64,000 nucleotides of DNA, taken from NCBI RefSeq assembly GCF_947495455.1, contig NZ_CANLZC010000016.1:1-64000 (forward strand), read 5' to 3'. The DNA is from an uncultured Shewanella sp. Lineage in GTDB: Bacteria > Pseudomonadota > Gammaproteobacteria > Enterobacterales > Shewanellaceae. Shown in pieces: positions 1-8,348 of the stretch. The position numbers and the translations under genes are program-made. Numbering within the stretch: position 1 is the stretch's first letter; each line of letters opens with the position of its first letter. The notes beneath the pieces are model-generated. The model was not told the DNA's origin, did not search any database, and saw only the letters and a list, made by a program, of their open reading frames with translations.

Positions 1-96
1 ATGTGGTACAACAGCCAGCGGATGCATTCATACCTTAATTATCAAAGTCCCAATGAATTTGAACGTATGGATAAGCTATTAAAAGAAGTTGCTTAA
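1..96 (+). CDS. IS3-family transposase, C-terminal fragment (cut by window start)
   Basis: Only the last 31 residues are visible. They contain the pattern YNSQRMHSYLNYQSPNEFE, which is typical of the extreme C-terminus of the rve integrase domain of IS3-family OrfB transposases (YN..R.HS.L.Y.SP..FE). The frame is open from base 1 to a TAA at 94-96. An ATG happens to be the first codon shown, but the family is normally close to 280-300 residues, so this is the tail of a longer gene rather than a complete one. The catalytic DDE residues are outside the window. Confidence 0.85.
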   Translation: MWYNSQRMHSYLNYQSPNEFERMDKLLKEVA

Positions 97-135
97 CGAA
101 CTTAACTAGGGTGACCGAATTCAGTTGACCAGGTC
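1..135 (+). mobile_element. Right end of an IS3-family insertion sequence
   Basis: The window opens inside an insertion sequence. The end of the transposase gene is followed by about 40 non-coding bases that finish in TTGACCAGGTCA. Read inward this gives a TGACCTGGTCAACTGAATTC-type terminus, plausible for an IS3-family right inverted repeat. The left end lies outside the window, so element length and target duplication cannot be checked. A diverged copy of the terminal motif (TGACAAGATCAGATCA) occurs at 216-231, so the true border could be there. The border position is an inference. Confidence 0.6.
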
Positions 136-235
136 AGACCAATGCTTGGTTATACTGTTTCCAGTTCGTTATTTTACGTTTGGATTTGCCCATGTCATCT
201 GTCTCGTTTTCGTACTGACAAGATCAGATCACAGA

Positions 236-493
236 ATGACCAAATGGTTCCTTAGATTTAAGCAACAACGCCATGATAATTACTTAGTTTTATCTCAGGC
301 TGTACCTAGGTATATGAATAAATTATTTTATTCTGAAAAACTGGCCTCGAATCCATATTCGCAGTTTTTTAATCAAATGAACCCTGATTATACTCAAGGG
401 AAAGCGCTGCTGGTATTTGTTGAGTTAAATTTCATGAGTTTCATATTTGGAATATCTAAGTGCTTAAAAAATATAATAATAGGTGAAAGATAA
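236..493 (+). pseudogene. Unrecognised ORF remnant next to the IS end
   Basis: An open frame runs from inside the IS terminus to 493. The first plausible ATG outside the IS is at 236 and gives 85 residues. The translation has a basic start (TKWFLRFKQQRHDNY) and a hydrophobic stretch near the C-terminus. I do not recognise a family. No good ribosome binding site precedes the ATG, and the frame abuts the IS, so the most likely reading is the 3' end of a gene whose 5' part was removed by the insertion. It lies 17 bp upstream of the frameshifted desaturase gene and may once have been co-transcribed with it. Low confidence that it is expressed. Confidence 0.3.
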
Positions 494-510
494 TACATAA
501 AAAGGAAATA

Positions 511-1472
511 ATGATGTTAAATAAAGGAACTTTACTTTATAAGTTGATTTCAATTTTAGGTTTTCCCGTTTCACTTATATTATTTATGTTTATTTCATGG
601 GAGATATTTACTTTAGAACCGGGACTGAGTGTTTCCCTGTATTTCTTAATACTTAGGTTGATAGCGGCTTTTTTTTGCTTATCTTTTGAATTTTTAATTC
701 CATTTGATAAAAATCAGCCATTTGAAAAAACGAATTAAAAACAGATTTTTTATTTTATATAACTAATAATTTTCTGTTAATTCCTGTGATTGCTGTATTT
801 TATGTTAAACTTTGCTTTTGGGTGATAGAAGCAATGGGTTATCAGAGCATATTCTCCTTATCCAACTTACCGATTTTTTGGGAGGTCGCCATTGGTTTTT
901 TATTGATGGAGTATTTAAGTTATTGGGCTCATAGGTTAGTTCATACTCAACCTCTATTATGGCGAGGGCATGCTACACATCATAGCCCGAGTTCAATGTA
1001 TTGGTTGAATAATTTTCGTAATAATCTATTGAGTTATTTAGTCGCCTTCGCACTCGTTTATACTCCAATGTATTTATTGGGGATCAGTAAAGAGTTTTTG
1101 ATCTTTCGTTTTAGTATATTTATCTTGCTGGCTCCTTATCAACATATTAATGCTGATTTTAAAATGGGCTTTTTTAATTATATTTTCAGTTCAGCAACGA
1201 ATCATAGATTTCATCATTCAAAGATACCTAAACAAGCTAATTCAAATTTCGGATTGATGGTAATATTTTTCGATATTTTGCATGGTACATTTATTAACGG
1301 TGATAAATATAATAAAAAAACGAAGATGGGCTTGTTTTCAGAAGTGAAAGATTATATAAAACATGATTTTATTTTTCAAGAGCTCGCTCCTTATCGTCCA
1401 CATTTATGGAATAAACAAAAGGAGAGTAAGAATAAAAAGCTAAATACTGCTCTTGAGAGAGAAGTCGGTTAA
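511..1472 (+). pseudogene. Sterol desaturase / fatty acid hydroxylase family protein, frameshifted
   Basis: Two frames together make one protein of about 320 residues. Bases 511-738 encode an N-terminal membrane segment ending in FEFLIPFDKNQPFEKTN. The other frame is open from 726 and continues KTDFLFYITNNFLLIPV into the 786-1472 part. The change of frame falls in the A-rich run at about 726-738, so one base has been gained or lost there. The second part carries the family's di-iron histidine clusters: HRLVH, HATHH and NHRFHH. Such integral membrane enzymes hydroxylate or desaturate lipids at a di-iron centre. With the frameshift the first product is only 75 residues, so the gene is probably dead unless the shift is a sequencing error or translation restarts at the GTG at 786. 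It lies next to an IS end. Confidence 0.8.
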
Positions 1473-1621
1473 CATTCTAATACACAATATAAAAAGGTGC
1501 TTTGTAGAAAAATCCCTTTTCTAGTGTCGGCTATTATGGCGATTGAAAGTCAAGAAGGTATTACTTTACTGTTTCCTAAACTGAATAGAATAATCGTGAT
1601 GATGGCCGAAAGTAATGCGAG

Positions 1622-1810
1622 TCAATGATAAGCATTTAAGGTTTCTTTAAAGACGAATCCACTGACAATAAGTGTGGTTAGAATAGAAAGCATGGCATAG
1701 ATGATATAACTGGAAGCGCCAAAATAAGAGTATAATAAGTTAAATCCGAGGTAAATTAAGAATAAAACAAAGTCACTGACAAGGACCCATATGCCATTGA
1801 GCTTAAGCAC
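1622..1810 (-). pseudogene. Degraded small membrane protein remnant
   Basis: A GTG-initiated frame of 62 residues encodes two hydrophobic segments (LVSDFVLFLIYLGFNLLYSY and a second near YIIYAMLSILTTLIVSGFVF). Directly upstream, in the same frame, is a TAA (1811-1813). Another minus-strand frame, open from about 2030 to 1790, encodes further hydrophobic segments (INFDHLIAILLALIAANVN, LLLLLVSVPIFVCSLL) without a standard start codon. The pieces look like one membrane protein of about 140 residues broken by at least one frameshift and a stop. I do not recognise the family. The interpretation as a single decayed gene is inference. Confidence 0.3.
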
Positions 1811-2544
1811 TTATGAGTACTTGGGGGCACCAAATAGAGGGGCGGCAAGCAAAGTAAGGAGCAAACAAAAATTGGCACTGATACTAATAAAAGTAAAAGG
1901 GTTTTAAAGTTATAACGCTTTTTTCCAGTAACAAAGAAAGTATTTACATTAGCCGCGATTAAAGCAAGTAAAATAGCGATGAGATGGTCAAAGTTTATGA
2001 TTGTAGAGTGAGTCGGTATTACTTTTTCATTTACATTTTAATTTTCACTTTTCTTGATCTTGTGTGAATGTTTTTATGAAATATTTTTTATTTTGTTTAC
2101 TTTAGTGTTTTGCAAATGGTTACATACCTTTATGAATTCTGAATAATAACTTTCAAGCGCCAATTCATTATTTCCCTTTTATTTAATTGATTAAGTTTTT
2201 GTAAGTGCCTGCCGTATAACTATTTGGATTGGATAATATTGATTTTATTTCTGGTAAAAAAGTGTAAATATTAAAATTAAGTTCGTTTTTCCTTTGAGAT
2301 TAATTTGAATTTAATATAGTTTACGCGGTTAAAATTAAAGTGAATATTTATCTTGCAAACTTTTTTGTCGGCTATGTTATACGCATTTTATATTTTTCAT
2401 TTTATTAATGCTTATTTTGTCGATAAGTCAAAGTCAAATAGTCATGTTTAATGAGTATCAGTGATATTGGAAGATAACAACAAAAGTTAATTAATTAAGG
2501 TTACTTGTGAGCTTATTAAATAAAGAAAAAATTAGAGGTAATGA
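1811..2544. other. AT-rich intergenic region with decayed coding sequence
   Basis: Bases 1811-2030 hold the upstream part of the decayed membrane-protein frame on the minus strand. From about 2031 to 2544 the sequence is very AT-rich with no convincing ORF on either strand. The final part carries the ribosome binding site AGAGGT (2533-2538) for the lipoprotein gene at 2545. I see no structured element or recognisable operator in it. Confidence 0.4.
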
Positions 2545-4596
2545 ATGAATAAACCTTCAATAAGAGCATTGTTATATTTAGCCTTATTTGCGCTGTCATC
2601 ACAACTTGTTGCCTGTGGTGGAGGCGATAGTGATTCAAGCTCAACAAGTGAAAATGATTCTTCATCAACCGATGATGGATCCTCATCCGGTGAGGATAGC
2701 GGCGCAGATACACAGGCAATTATATTAACACCAAGTATGGATCCTAGCTCATTGACGTCGGGTGATTCGGCGGTGATTACTATTAGTTCAGACGCTTCTC
2801 CTAGCGCTGATACGACAGTGACAGCGACAGAATCATCAGGTTTACTGACTTTTAGTGACACAAATACTTGTAAGATTGCCAGTGGTTCAACAAGTTGTAC
2901 CATTTCTGTGGTGGCAAGTACAATTGATGATGATACTTCCCAAACTGGCAGCATTAGTTTCAGCAGTGATTACAGTGATGGGAGTTTTTCAACGACATCA
3001 GTATCATTCACGGTTAATGGAGAGGCCAGTGGCAGCTCTAGTGATTCAGGTTCATCTGATTCAGCAGGGACAGTAAAAGGCTGGCCGAGCTATTTAGCTA
3101 TGGGATCAATTACTGATGATACCTTGATTGAAGATTATAGCGATGACACTGTATCTTCTGAAGAGTCGTTTCAAAGTCGCCCTGTCAATGCCATTTTCAA
3201 ATATGCTGGCACTGGATTAGAGGGGGATATTGATCTCGATTATCCTTATTACACTAAGAAAACGATAGTGGAAGCCAATAATCTTACTACCAGTTATGCA
3301 GCGTCAGGTTCGATTCCTAATGATCATGCAGTATTACCTGTGATGGTGGTTTATATGGCTAACATGAGCTACGAAGACTACTCAGCTGATTTTTCTGAAA
3401 CAGGTATTAAGAACAAGTTTATTAAGCTTATTATGATAGCTAAAATGCTGGAAGCGAATCAAGACAGTAATGGTGATTCTGTCGGCAGCGTGGTATTGAA
3501 TCCAGATTTATTGGGATATATACAGCAAAATAATTTGAAAGAGAGTCTAGATAGCACCTTGGGGGCAATGGATTTAACTTCTATTCTGACGTCAGCCATT
3601 AACTTTGCTGAGCAAGAAACCACATACAGTTATACTAATTTAGCTGATAGCGATCACAGAAGTACCTGTGAAGGTTCTTTCACAGGTAATATTAATGATT
3701 TATATGACGATCTATATTCTGTGTGTTCCTGGGGATATTGGAACGCGAAAGAAGATTGGACCAGTCTTGTGGATGCTAATGGCACAGTGACAGATACGAC
3801 GCCAGTAGAAAATTATACACTGCCCACTATCTCAAATGATCTTAAAGGTTGGATCGCCATGACCAATTGGGTAATGAAAACCTTTGCGCCTGATGTGTCT
3901 TTTGGTTGGCAAGAGAACCTATGGGCTTCCGGTGGAACAGAATGGTTAAGGGACGGCTCTGAGTCGAGTAAAGCCACTAGTGTAGCGGAATTTCTTGATG
4001 AGTTAGCTGTCTTTGATGGCGATGATCAGCCTGATTTTATTGCATTTGATCGTTATGAATTTGATGATTTTAACTCAAGTGCCTACAGCATTGGTTACTT
4101 GTTTAATGCTCAGGATTGGACGACTTTCTTCTCTTATGTTGGTGAGATCAGCCGTCAACTTGATAATAAGCCAGTTATGTTGTGGCAAATGCCGGGTGGG
4201 CATATTCAAGAAGACGGTGATGGTGATGATAGAGGTGCGTATGGTGGTACGTTCCCGAATTTCATGTTTAGTAGCGAGCATGGGGGCACCAGTGCTGTAG
4301 ATTTTGATAGCGTTAACAGCTATATTTCAGACATAGATCTAACAGCTTACAGTAGTTATTCTCAAGAGATTATTCCTTATTTACAAGTCACCGCTGATGG
4401 CACAGGAACCGATTATACTTGGGATGAAGGATATTTAGAGTCTGCGGTGAGTGATGCGAATGTCTTTTCGATTCTGTTTGGTGGGGGTAACACGACTGGA
4501 GTTGCTGATGTGCCAATCGTTAGTGTTGGTGATGATGGAGGCTGGTTAGCAGATAAAGTTATTAATTATTTTACTGACCCAATATACTTTGAATAG
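2545..4596 (+). CDS. Secreted lipoprotein, Ser/Asp-rich linker, Ig-like domain, unassigned glycosidase-like C-terminal domain
   Basis: The 683-residue product starts with a lipoprotein signal ending in the lipobox LVAC (Cys24), so it is probably anchored to the outer membrane. A low-complexity Ser/Asp/Gly linker (about 25-55) and a beta-rich Ig-like domain (about 58-155, with TCTIS-like strands) follow, then a second Ser-rich linker. The remaining 500 residues have motifs suggestive of an alpha/beta-barrel hydrolase: SFGWQENLWASGG, PDFIAFDRYEFDDF, KPVMLWQMPGGH and a late WDEGYLES, rich in acidic and aromatic residues. I cannot name the family; glycoside hydrolase is an inference. The first 155 residues are closely similar in layout and sequence to the N-terminus of the GH18 chitinase at 52856, which supports a role in polysaccharide use. 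AGAGGT lies 6 bp before the ATG. Confidence 0.8.
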   Translation: MNKPSIRALLYLALFALSSQLVACGGGDSDSSSTSENDSSSTDDGSSSGEDSGADTQAIILTPSMDPSSLTSGDSAVITISSDASPSADTTVTATESSGLLTFSDTNTCKIASGSTSCTISVVASTIDDDTSQTGSISFSSDYSDGSFSTTSVSFTVNGEASGSSSDSGSSDSAGTVKGWPSYLAMGSITDDTLIEDYSDDTVSSEESFQSRPVNAIFKYAGTGLEGDIDLDYPYYTKKTIVEANNLTTSYAASGSIPNDHAVLPVMVVYMANMSYEDYSADFSETGIKNKFIKLIMIAKMLEANQDSNGDSVGSVVLNPDLLGYIQQNNLKESLDSTLGAMDLTSILTSAINFAEQETTYSYTNLADSDHRSTCEGSFTGNINDLYDDLYSVCSWGYWNAKEDWTSLVDANGTVTDTTPVENYTLPTISNDLKGWIAMTNWVMKTFAPDVSFGWQENLWASGGTEWLRDGSESSKATSVAEFLDELAVFDGDDQPDFIAFDRYEFDDFNSSAYSIGYLFNAQDWTTFFSYVGEISRQLDNKPVMLWQMPGGHIQEDGDGDDRGAYGGTFPNFMFSSEHGGTSAVDFDSVNSYISDIDLTAYSSYSQEIIPYLQVTADGTGTDYTWDEGYLESAVSDANVFSILFGGGNTTGVADVPIVSVGDDGGWLADKVINYFTDPIYFE

Positions 4597-4698
4597 TTTA
4601 TGACTTTATTTCTGTCTTATTATAGGTACCTATCTTTAATGAGATAGAAACAGTTTAATTGATATGCGGTGTGTTTCTGACCATCGCATTTTGATTTT

Positions 4699-5211
4699 TT
4701 ACCAAGGCAGACCATTTAAATTAATATTTTTAGGATAGATAGGCTCATTAGGACTTAATAAAAGCGTATTCGCTTGATAATGTTCAATGTCATTACCTTG
4801 TTGGAACTGAACTTTACTATTGACTTTATACCAACCTAAGTGCTGATAGAAATCTGTTAAATCGTCTGTACAAAGTAACAATGCATGTTCTACTTTTAGT
4901 TGTTTAAAAATAACAGGTTGAGCTTGAGTTAATAATTGTGAGGCGTAACCTTTACCACGGTAGTGTTTTGGAGTGACAGCATTTGCGACTCCTGCAATTT
5001 TGGTTTTTTTATCATCGAAAGTGGCTTCTCGAATGATCAAGTTAAAAAAGGAAAATAGATCGTCTTCTTGCTTAAAAGCAAAGACAAAATCGGGATGAGC
5101 CCACTGCCTTTTTTTAATGAAATCAATGTCACCAAAAACGTCATCAATATATTCTTGTTGCTTCTGTCTTTCTTCTATAGATAAACTATGGTAATTATCA
5201 ATTTTTAGCAT
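4699..5211 (-). CDS. GNAT family N-acetyltransferase (copy 1)
   Basis: A 170-residue protein with the GNAT acetyl-CoA loop HYRGKGYASQLL near residue 88, preceded by the beta-strand IAGVANAVTPK and followed by the DFYQHLGW motif typical of the family's last helix. The substrate is unknown. The protein is a close relative of the next minus-strand gene (5473-5991): same length, same N-terminal pattern and an identical C-terminal signature NLNGLPW, so the two arose by tandem duplication. The intervening 261 bp contain a hairpin. No partner gene indicates a pathway. The assignment to the superfamily is firm; nothing can be said about substrate specificity. Confidence 0.85.
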   Translation of the reverse strand: MLKIDNYHSLSIEERQKQQEYIDDVFGDIDFIKKRQWAHPDFVFAFKQEDDLFSFFNLIIREATFDDKKTKIAGVANAVTPKHYRGKGYASQLLTQAQPVIFKQLKVEHALLLCTDDLTDFYQHLGWYKVNSKVQFQQGNDIEHYQANTLLLSPNEPIYPKNINLNGLPW

Positions 5212-5395
5212 AGTATTATATTAACCTTATCAATTACTTATATAAATCAATCTCGTTTCAGGGGTTATTGACACTGAGTGGCTTACTGGATCTATCATTT
5301 AATTAAGGCATTGCAATGCGTGATTGGCAAGTATTTGGCATGACATACAGTGAAAGATCTTCTGTGCCTCTGTGGCAACACACAGTTAAACCCAT

Positions 5396-5434
5396 TTATA
5401 TCCGTGACTGATAAATCACCAGACACGGGTATAA
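5396..5434. repeat. Hairpin made from the ACGGGTATA dispersed element
   Basis: TTATATCCGTG (5396-5406) and CACGGGTATAA (5424-5434) form an 11-bp inverted repeat with one mismatch around a 17-nt loop. The right arm matches a short motif found at four other intergenic places in this window (about 14347, 33470, 34862 and 39503). It lies 3' of the second GNAT gene, so it may act as a weak terminator, or be the remains of a small mobile repeat. There is no T-run on the minus strand. Confidence 0.5.
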
Positions 5435-5472
5435 ATATATAGTGCTATTAAAGAATAGGCCTTAAAGAGTCA

Positions 5473-5991
5473 TTACCAAGGCAGGCCATTTAAATTGATG
5501 TAGTTGGGGTTGAGTTGAGTGTTAGCACTGCAGAGTAAAGTATTGGAGCGGTAAATTTCAATTCCTTGATCTTGCTTGAAAAGCACCTTGGCGTTAACAG
5601 TGTACCAATGATTTTTTTGATAAAAAGGGATAAGTTCATCTTTACATAGCAGTAAGCTATGTTGAACATTCAGTTGGTTAAAAAGAATTGAAAAACCTTG
5701 TGTGAGAAGTGTACTGGCGTAACCTTTACCTTGATGCTCTTGGACAGTGATAAGATTACTAAGTCCAGCAATTGGCACTATGATCTCATCAAATTCAACC
5801 TCACGAAGCACTATATGAAAAAAAGCCAATAGTTCATTGTCTTTTTTAAGAGAAAAACTTATATCAGGTTTAGCCCATTGCCTTTGTCTTACAAAGGCAA
5901 TATGCCCAAAATTATCTTTAATATGTGTTTGTTGTCGATTCTTTTCGATTAAAGGTAGTGCATGGTATGGCTTAACATCAAGGTACGGCAT
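5473..5991 (-). CDS. GNAT family N-acetyltransferase (copy 2)
   Basis: A 172-residue GNAT protein with the acetyl-CoA binding loop EHQGKGYASTLL and the later PFYQKNHWY segment. It is a paralogue of the gene at 4699-5211: the two share the N-terminal pattern (E..RQ...I.D.FG.I.F...RQWA.PD) and the C-terminal NLNGLPW. Both genes are on the minus strand, but the 261-bp gap and the hairpin in it suggest separate transcription. The substrate is unknown. Confidence 0.85.
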   Translation of the reverse strand: MPYLDVKPYHALPLIEKNRQQTHIKDNFGHIAFVRQRQWAKPDISFSLKKDNELLAFFHIVLREVEFDEIIVPIAGLSNLITVQEHQGKGYASTLLTQGFSILFNQLNVQHSLLLCKDELIPFYQKNHWYTVNAKVLFKQDQGIEIYRSNTLLCSANTQLNPNYINLNGLPW

Positions 5992-6635
5992 TCAAATTCC
6001 TTTTTGTGGGTATTTTTATTCGTGCATGGTAGACGTGATTGGAATGCTTTGACAATCCTCTTTTAATGTCTCACCTTAATGCAAATAGGAAAATCAACTT
6101 TTTATTTATATAGATGGTTGTTAACGACATGCTAATTACTTATCGGCTAAACGGTATTGAATTTATATGGAACAAAGTACGCTTTTTCGCTTTTGTATAG
6201 GCTTACCTTGCAATATTTTTCCATTCCCTAGAAATGACTATAGCTTTGTAGTACTCAGGCATGTTTCTATTCAATATTCAAACATCAAATTTTACTAATA
6301 TTACTATTGACTTTACATTTGGTATCCATAATATTAACTGTTAGTTAACATTTGGCTGAGTGTTTAAAGTTCCTCAACAATCTATGTTAGATGTTATCAG
6401 GATACATAATATCGCTTAGTTATCGCCAAAATGCGAGCTTGGTATTAAGTAAATGCATATGGCTATATAGATGTTAAGTGGCTAATGTTATTGATTTATC
6501 TTGTTTTAAATGGGGCTAGTTTGCATGATGTAGTCAAAACATATCAGCATTCATAAGTACTTGTTAGCTATTACTAATGGAATATATAAAAAATAAGTTG
6601 TTAAATTTAACTTAAAACTAAAAGGATATAGATAA
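5992..6635. other. Intergenic region upstream of the subtilase gene
   Basis: No gene of its own is visible in these 644 bases. Bases 6089-6180 are a diverged copy of the region just upstream of, and into, the gene at 12802 (see the repeat entry), including the first codons. The rest is AT-rich. The last 15 bases (AACTAAAAGGATATAGATAA) hold the AAGGA ribosome binding site of the subtilase gene. Confidence 0.5.
6089..6180 (+). repeat. Diverged copy of the leader of the 12802 gene
   Basis: This segment matches 12725-12812 over nearly its full length: AAATCAACTTTT, ATTTA, AGATGGTTGTTAACG, GCTAATTA/GTTAATTA, GGTATTGAATT, CATATG-AACAAAG. The second copy ends in the start of the divergent subtilase-like lipoprotein gene (ATGAAACAAAGACGC). 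Here the corresponding ATGGAACAAAGT leads into no long frame. This looks like the left-over promoter and start of a third paralogue, now deleted, or a duplicated regulatory segment. Confidence 0.6.
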
Positions 6636-8144
6636 ATGATGTTTTTACGGACAACACTTGCGTTAGCAATATGTAGTTGTGTAGGAACCGCATCAGCAAA
6701 TGATATGGCTAATTATCATGCTGCTCCAACAGGTAAAGCAATTAAAGGTAATTATATTGTTGTTTATAAAACGAATGATATTCAGTTGCTTAACAGTAAA
6801 GCATCACGAAAAGCATTTACTGCTAGCATCACCAACCAAATTGAAAATCAAATAGGCGTTGAAGCTAAACTGAAGTACAGCAATACAATTAATGGTGCAC
6901 TTATTGAAGCTGACCCTAAGCAACTGAAAGCCTTATTAACTCACCCGAATGTTGATTATATTGAGCAGGATAGTGTAATGAGTATTGATCCTATAATCGA
7001 TATAGGACAAGCCAATGCAACATGGGGATTAGATAGGATAGATCAACGAAACCTTCCGTTAGATGGACATTTCAACCCTTCACAGCTGGGTAATAATGTT
7101 ACAGCCTATGTTATTGATACAGGTGTTAATTTTTCCCATAATGAATTTGGTGGGCGTGCAACAAGTGGTCGCGATTTTATCGATAATGATAATGATGCCA
7201 ATGATTGTAATGGGCATGGTACTCACGTCGCTGGTACGATTGCCGGTAGCACTTATGGTGTGGCTAAAAATGCGAATATTGTTGGCGTAAGAGTATTGGG
7301 CTGTAATGGTTCAGGTAGCACTTCAGGAGTGATTGGAGGTGTTGATTGGGTAGCAGATCATGCAAGTGGGTCTTCTGTTGCAAATATGAGTCTTGGCGGA
7401 GGACAATCAACCGCTTTAAATAGTGCAGTGGCCAGTGCTGTTGATAGTGGCATCGCTTTTGTTGTTGCTGCCGGCAATAATAATAGTGACGCTTGTACTA
7501 AATCACCAGCCAGTGAGCCAAAAGCGATTACGGTCGGTTCAACGACAAGCAATGACTCTCGTTCAAGTTTTTCTAACTATGGTAATTGTTTAGATATTTT
7601 TGGACCAGGTTCTAGCATTAAGTCTGCTTGGATTGGTTCTAATTCAGCAACGAAAACTATCAGCGGTACTTCAATGGCTTCTCCGCATGTTGCAGGTGTT
7701 GCTGCCTTATATCTAGATAAAAATGCAGGCCTTTCACCGACTCAGTTAGCAGATGCATTAACGAGTAACGCCACTAAAAATAAAGTGATAGATGCAAAAA
7801 ATGGCTCGCCTAATAATTTAGTGTATACCGAAAGTGTCGATGAACCAGGCGATGGTTTAGAAGTTGTTCTTAGTGGTGATGCTAATTCTGAATCTAGGTA
7901 CACTCATGATGTTCCCGCTGGTAGAAGTCAATTAACTGTCACTATATCTGGTGGTTCAGGTGATGCTGATTTATATATCAAACATGGTATAACGCCTATA
8001 CCTTTAGATTTTGATTGTGCAGGAGCCGTGGAAGGCAATAACGAGTCTTGTGTGATCAACAATCCTAAATCGGGTACTTGGCATATTCTAGTTCACGGAT
8101 ATTCCGCTTTTAATGGTGTAACGTTAAAGGCTAACAGTAACTAA
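6636..8144 (+). CDS. Secreted subtilisin-like serine protease (proteinase K type) with PPC domain
   Basis: This 502-residue protein has a signal peptide (to about residue 21) and an I9 inhibitor-type propeptide (about 38-115, NYIVVYK to VDYIEQD). The S8 catalytic domain has all expected residues: Asp161 in AYVIDTGV, His194 in NGHGTHVAG, oxyanion Asn281 in VVAAGNN and Ser346 in SGTSMASPHVAG. The C-terminal 95 residues form a prepeptidase C-terminal (PPC) domain (GDADLYIKHG, GTWHILVHGYS). This is the architecture of cold-active extracellular proteases of Vibrio and Shewanella. It is expected to be autoprocessed and secreted by type II secretion. An AAGGA precedes the doubled ATG. It is the first gene of a group with Hint proteins and divergent subtilase-like proteins. 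Confidence 0.95.
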   Translation: MMFLRTTLALAICSCVGTASANDMANYHAAPTGKAIKGNYIVVYKTNDIQLLNSKASRKAFTASITNQIENQIGVEAKLKYSNTINGALIEADPKQLKALLTHPNVDYIEQDSVMSIDPIIDIGQANATWGLDRIDQRNLPLDGHFNPSQLGNNVTAYVIDTGVNFSHNEFGGRATSGRDFIDNDNDANDCNGHGTHVAGTIAGSTYGVAKNANIVGVRVLGCNGSGSTSGVIGGVDWVADHASGSSVANMSLGGGQSTALNSAVASAVDSGIAFVVAAGNNNSDACTKSPASEPKAITVGSTTSNDSRSSFSNYGNCLDIFGPGSSIKSAWIGSNSATKTISGTSMASPHVAGVAALYLDKNAGLSPTQLADALTSNATKNKVIDAKNGSPNNLVYTESVDEPGDGLEVVLSGDANSESRYTHDVPAGRSQLTVTISGGSGDADLYIKHGITPIPLDFDCAGAVEGNNESCVINNPKSGTWHILVHGYSAFNGVTLKANSN

Positions 8145-8226
8145 GTAATCCGTCTATTATTTACCTGCTATTTAGCTGAGTATTATTTTTCTTAGCAGAA
8201 TATTGATCTGTCAAACAAAATTTCTA

Positions 8227-8253
8227 TTCATTGAATGCCTTTTATTCAATGAA
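8227..8253 (+). terminator. Hairpin downstream of the subtilase gene
   Basis: TTCATTGAAT and ATTCAATGAA form a perfect 10-bp stem around a 7-nt loop, 83 bp after the subtilase stop codon. It is followed by AAGAAATAC rather than a T-run, so it may be a weak or bidirectional terminator or an mRNA 3'-end structure. Confidence 0.4.
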
Positions 8254-8348
8254 AGAAATACAACAGGTGCTGTGTTTACTACCTAAAATTTTAAATCATA
8301 TCAAACCTAGTTTTGTTTTAGGTTTATTTATTAATAAAAGGAATTGTT

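Noticed and set aside
2532..2954. Open frame antisense to the lipoprotein gene
   Set aside because: It is the complement of the Ser/Asp-rich linker, where codon bias leaves the opposite strand open. No ribosome binding site or family features.
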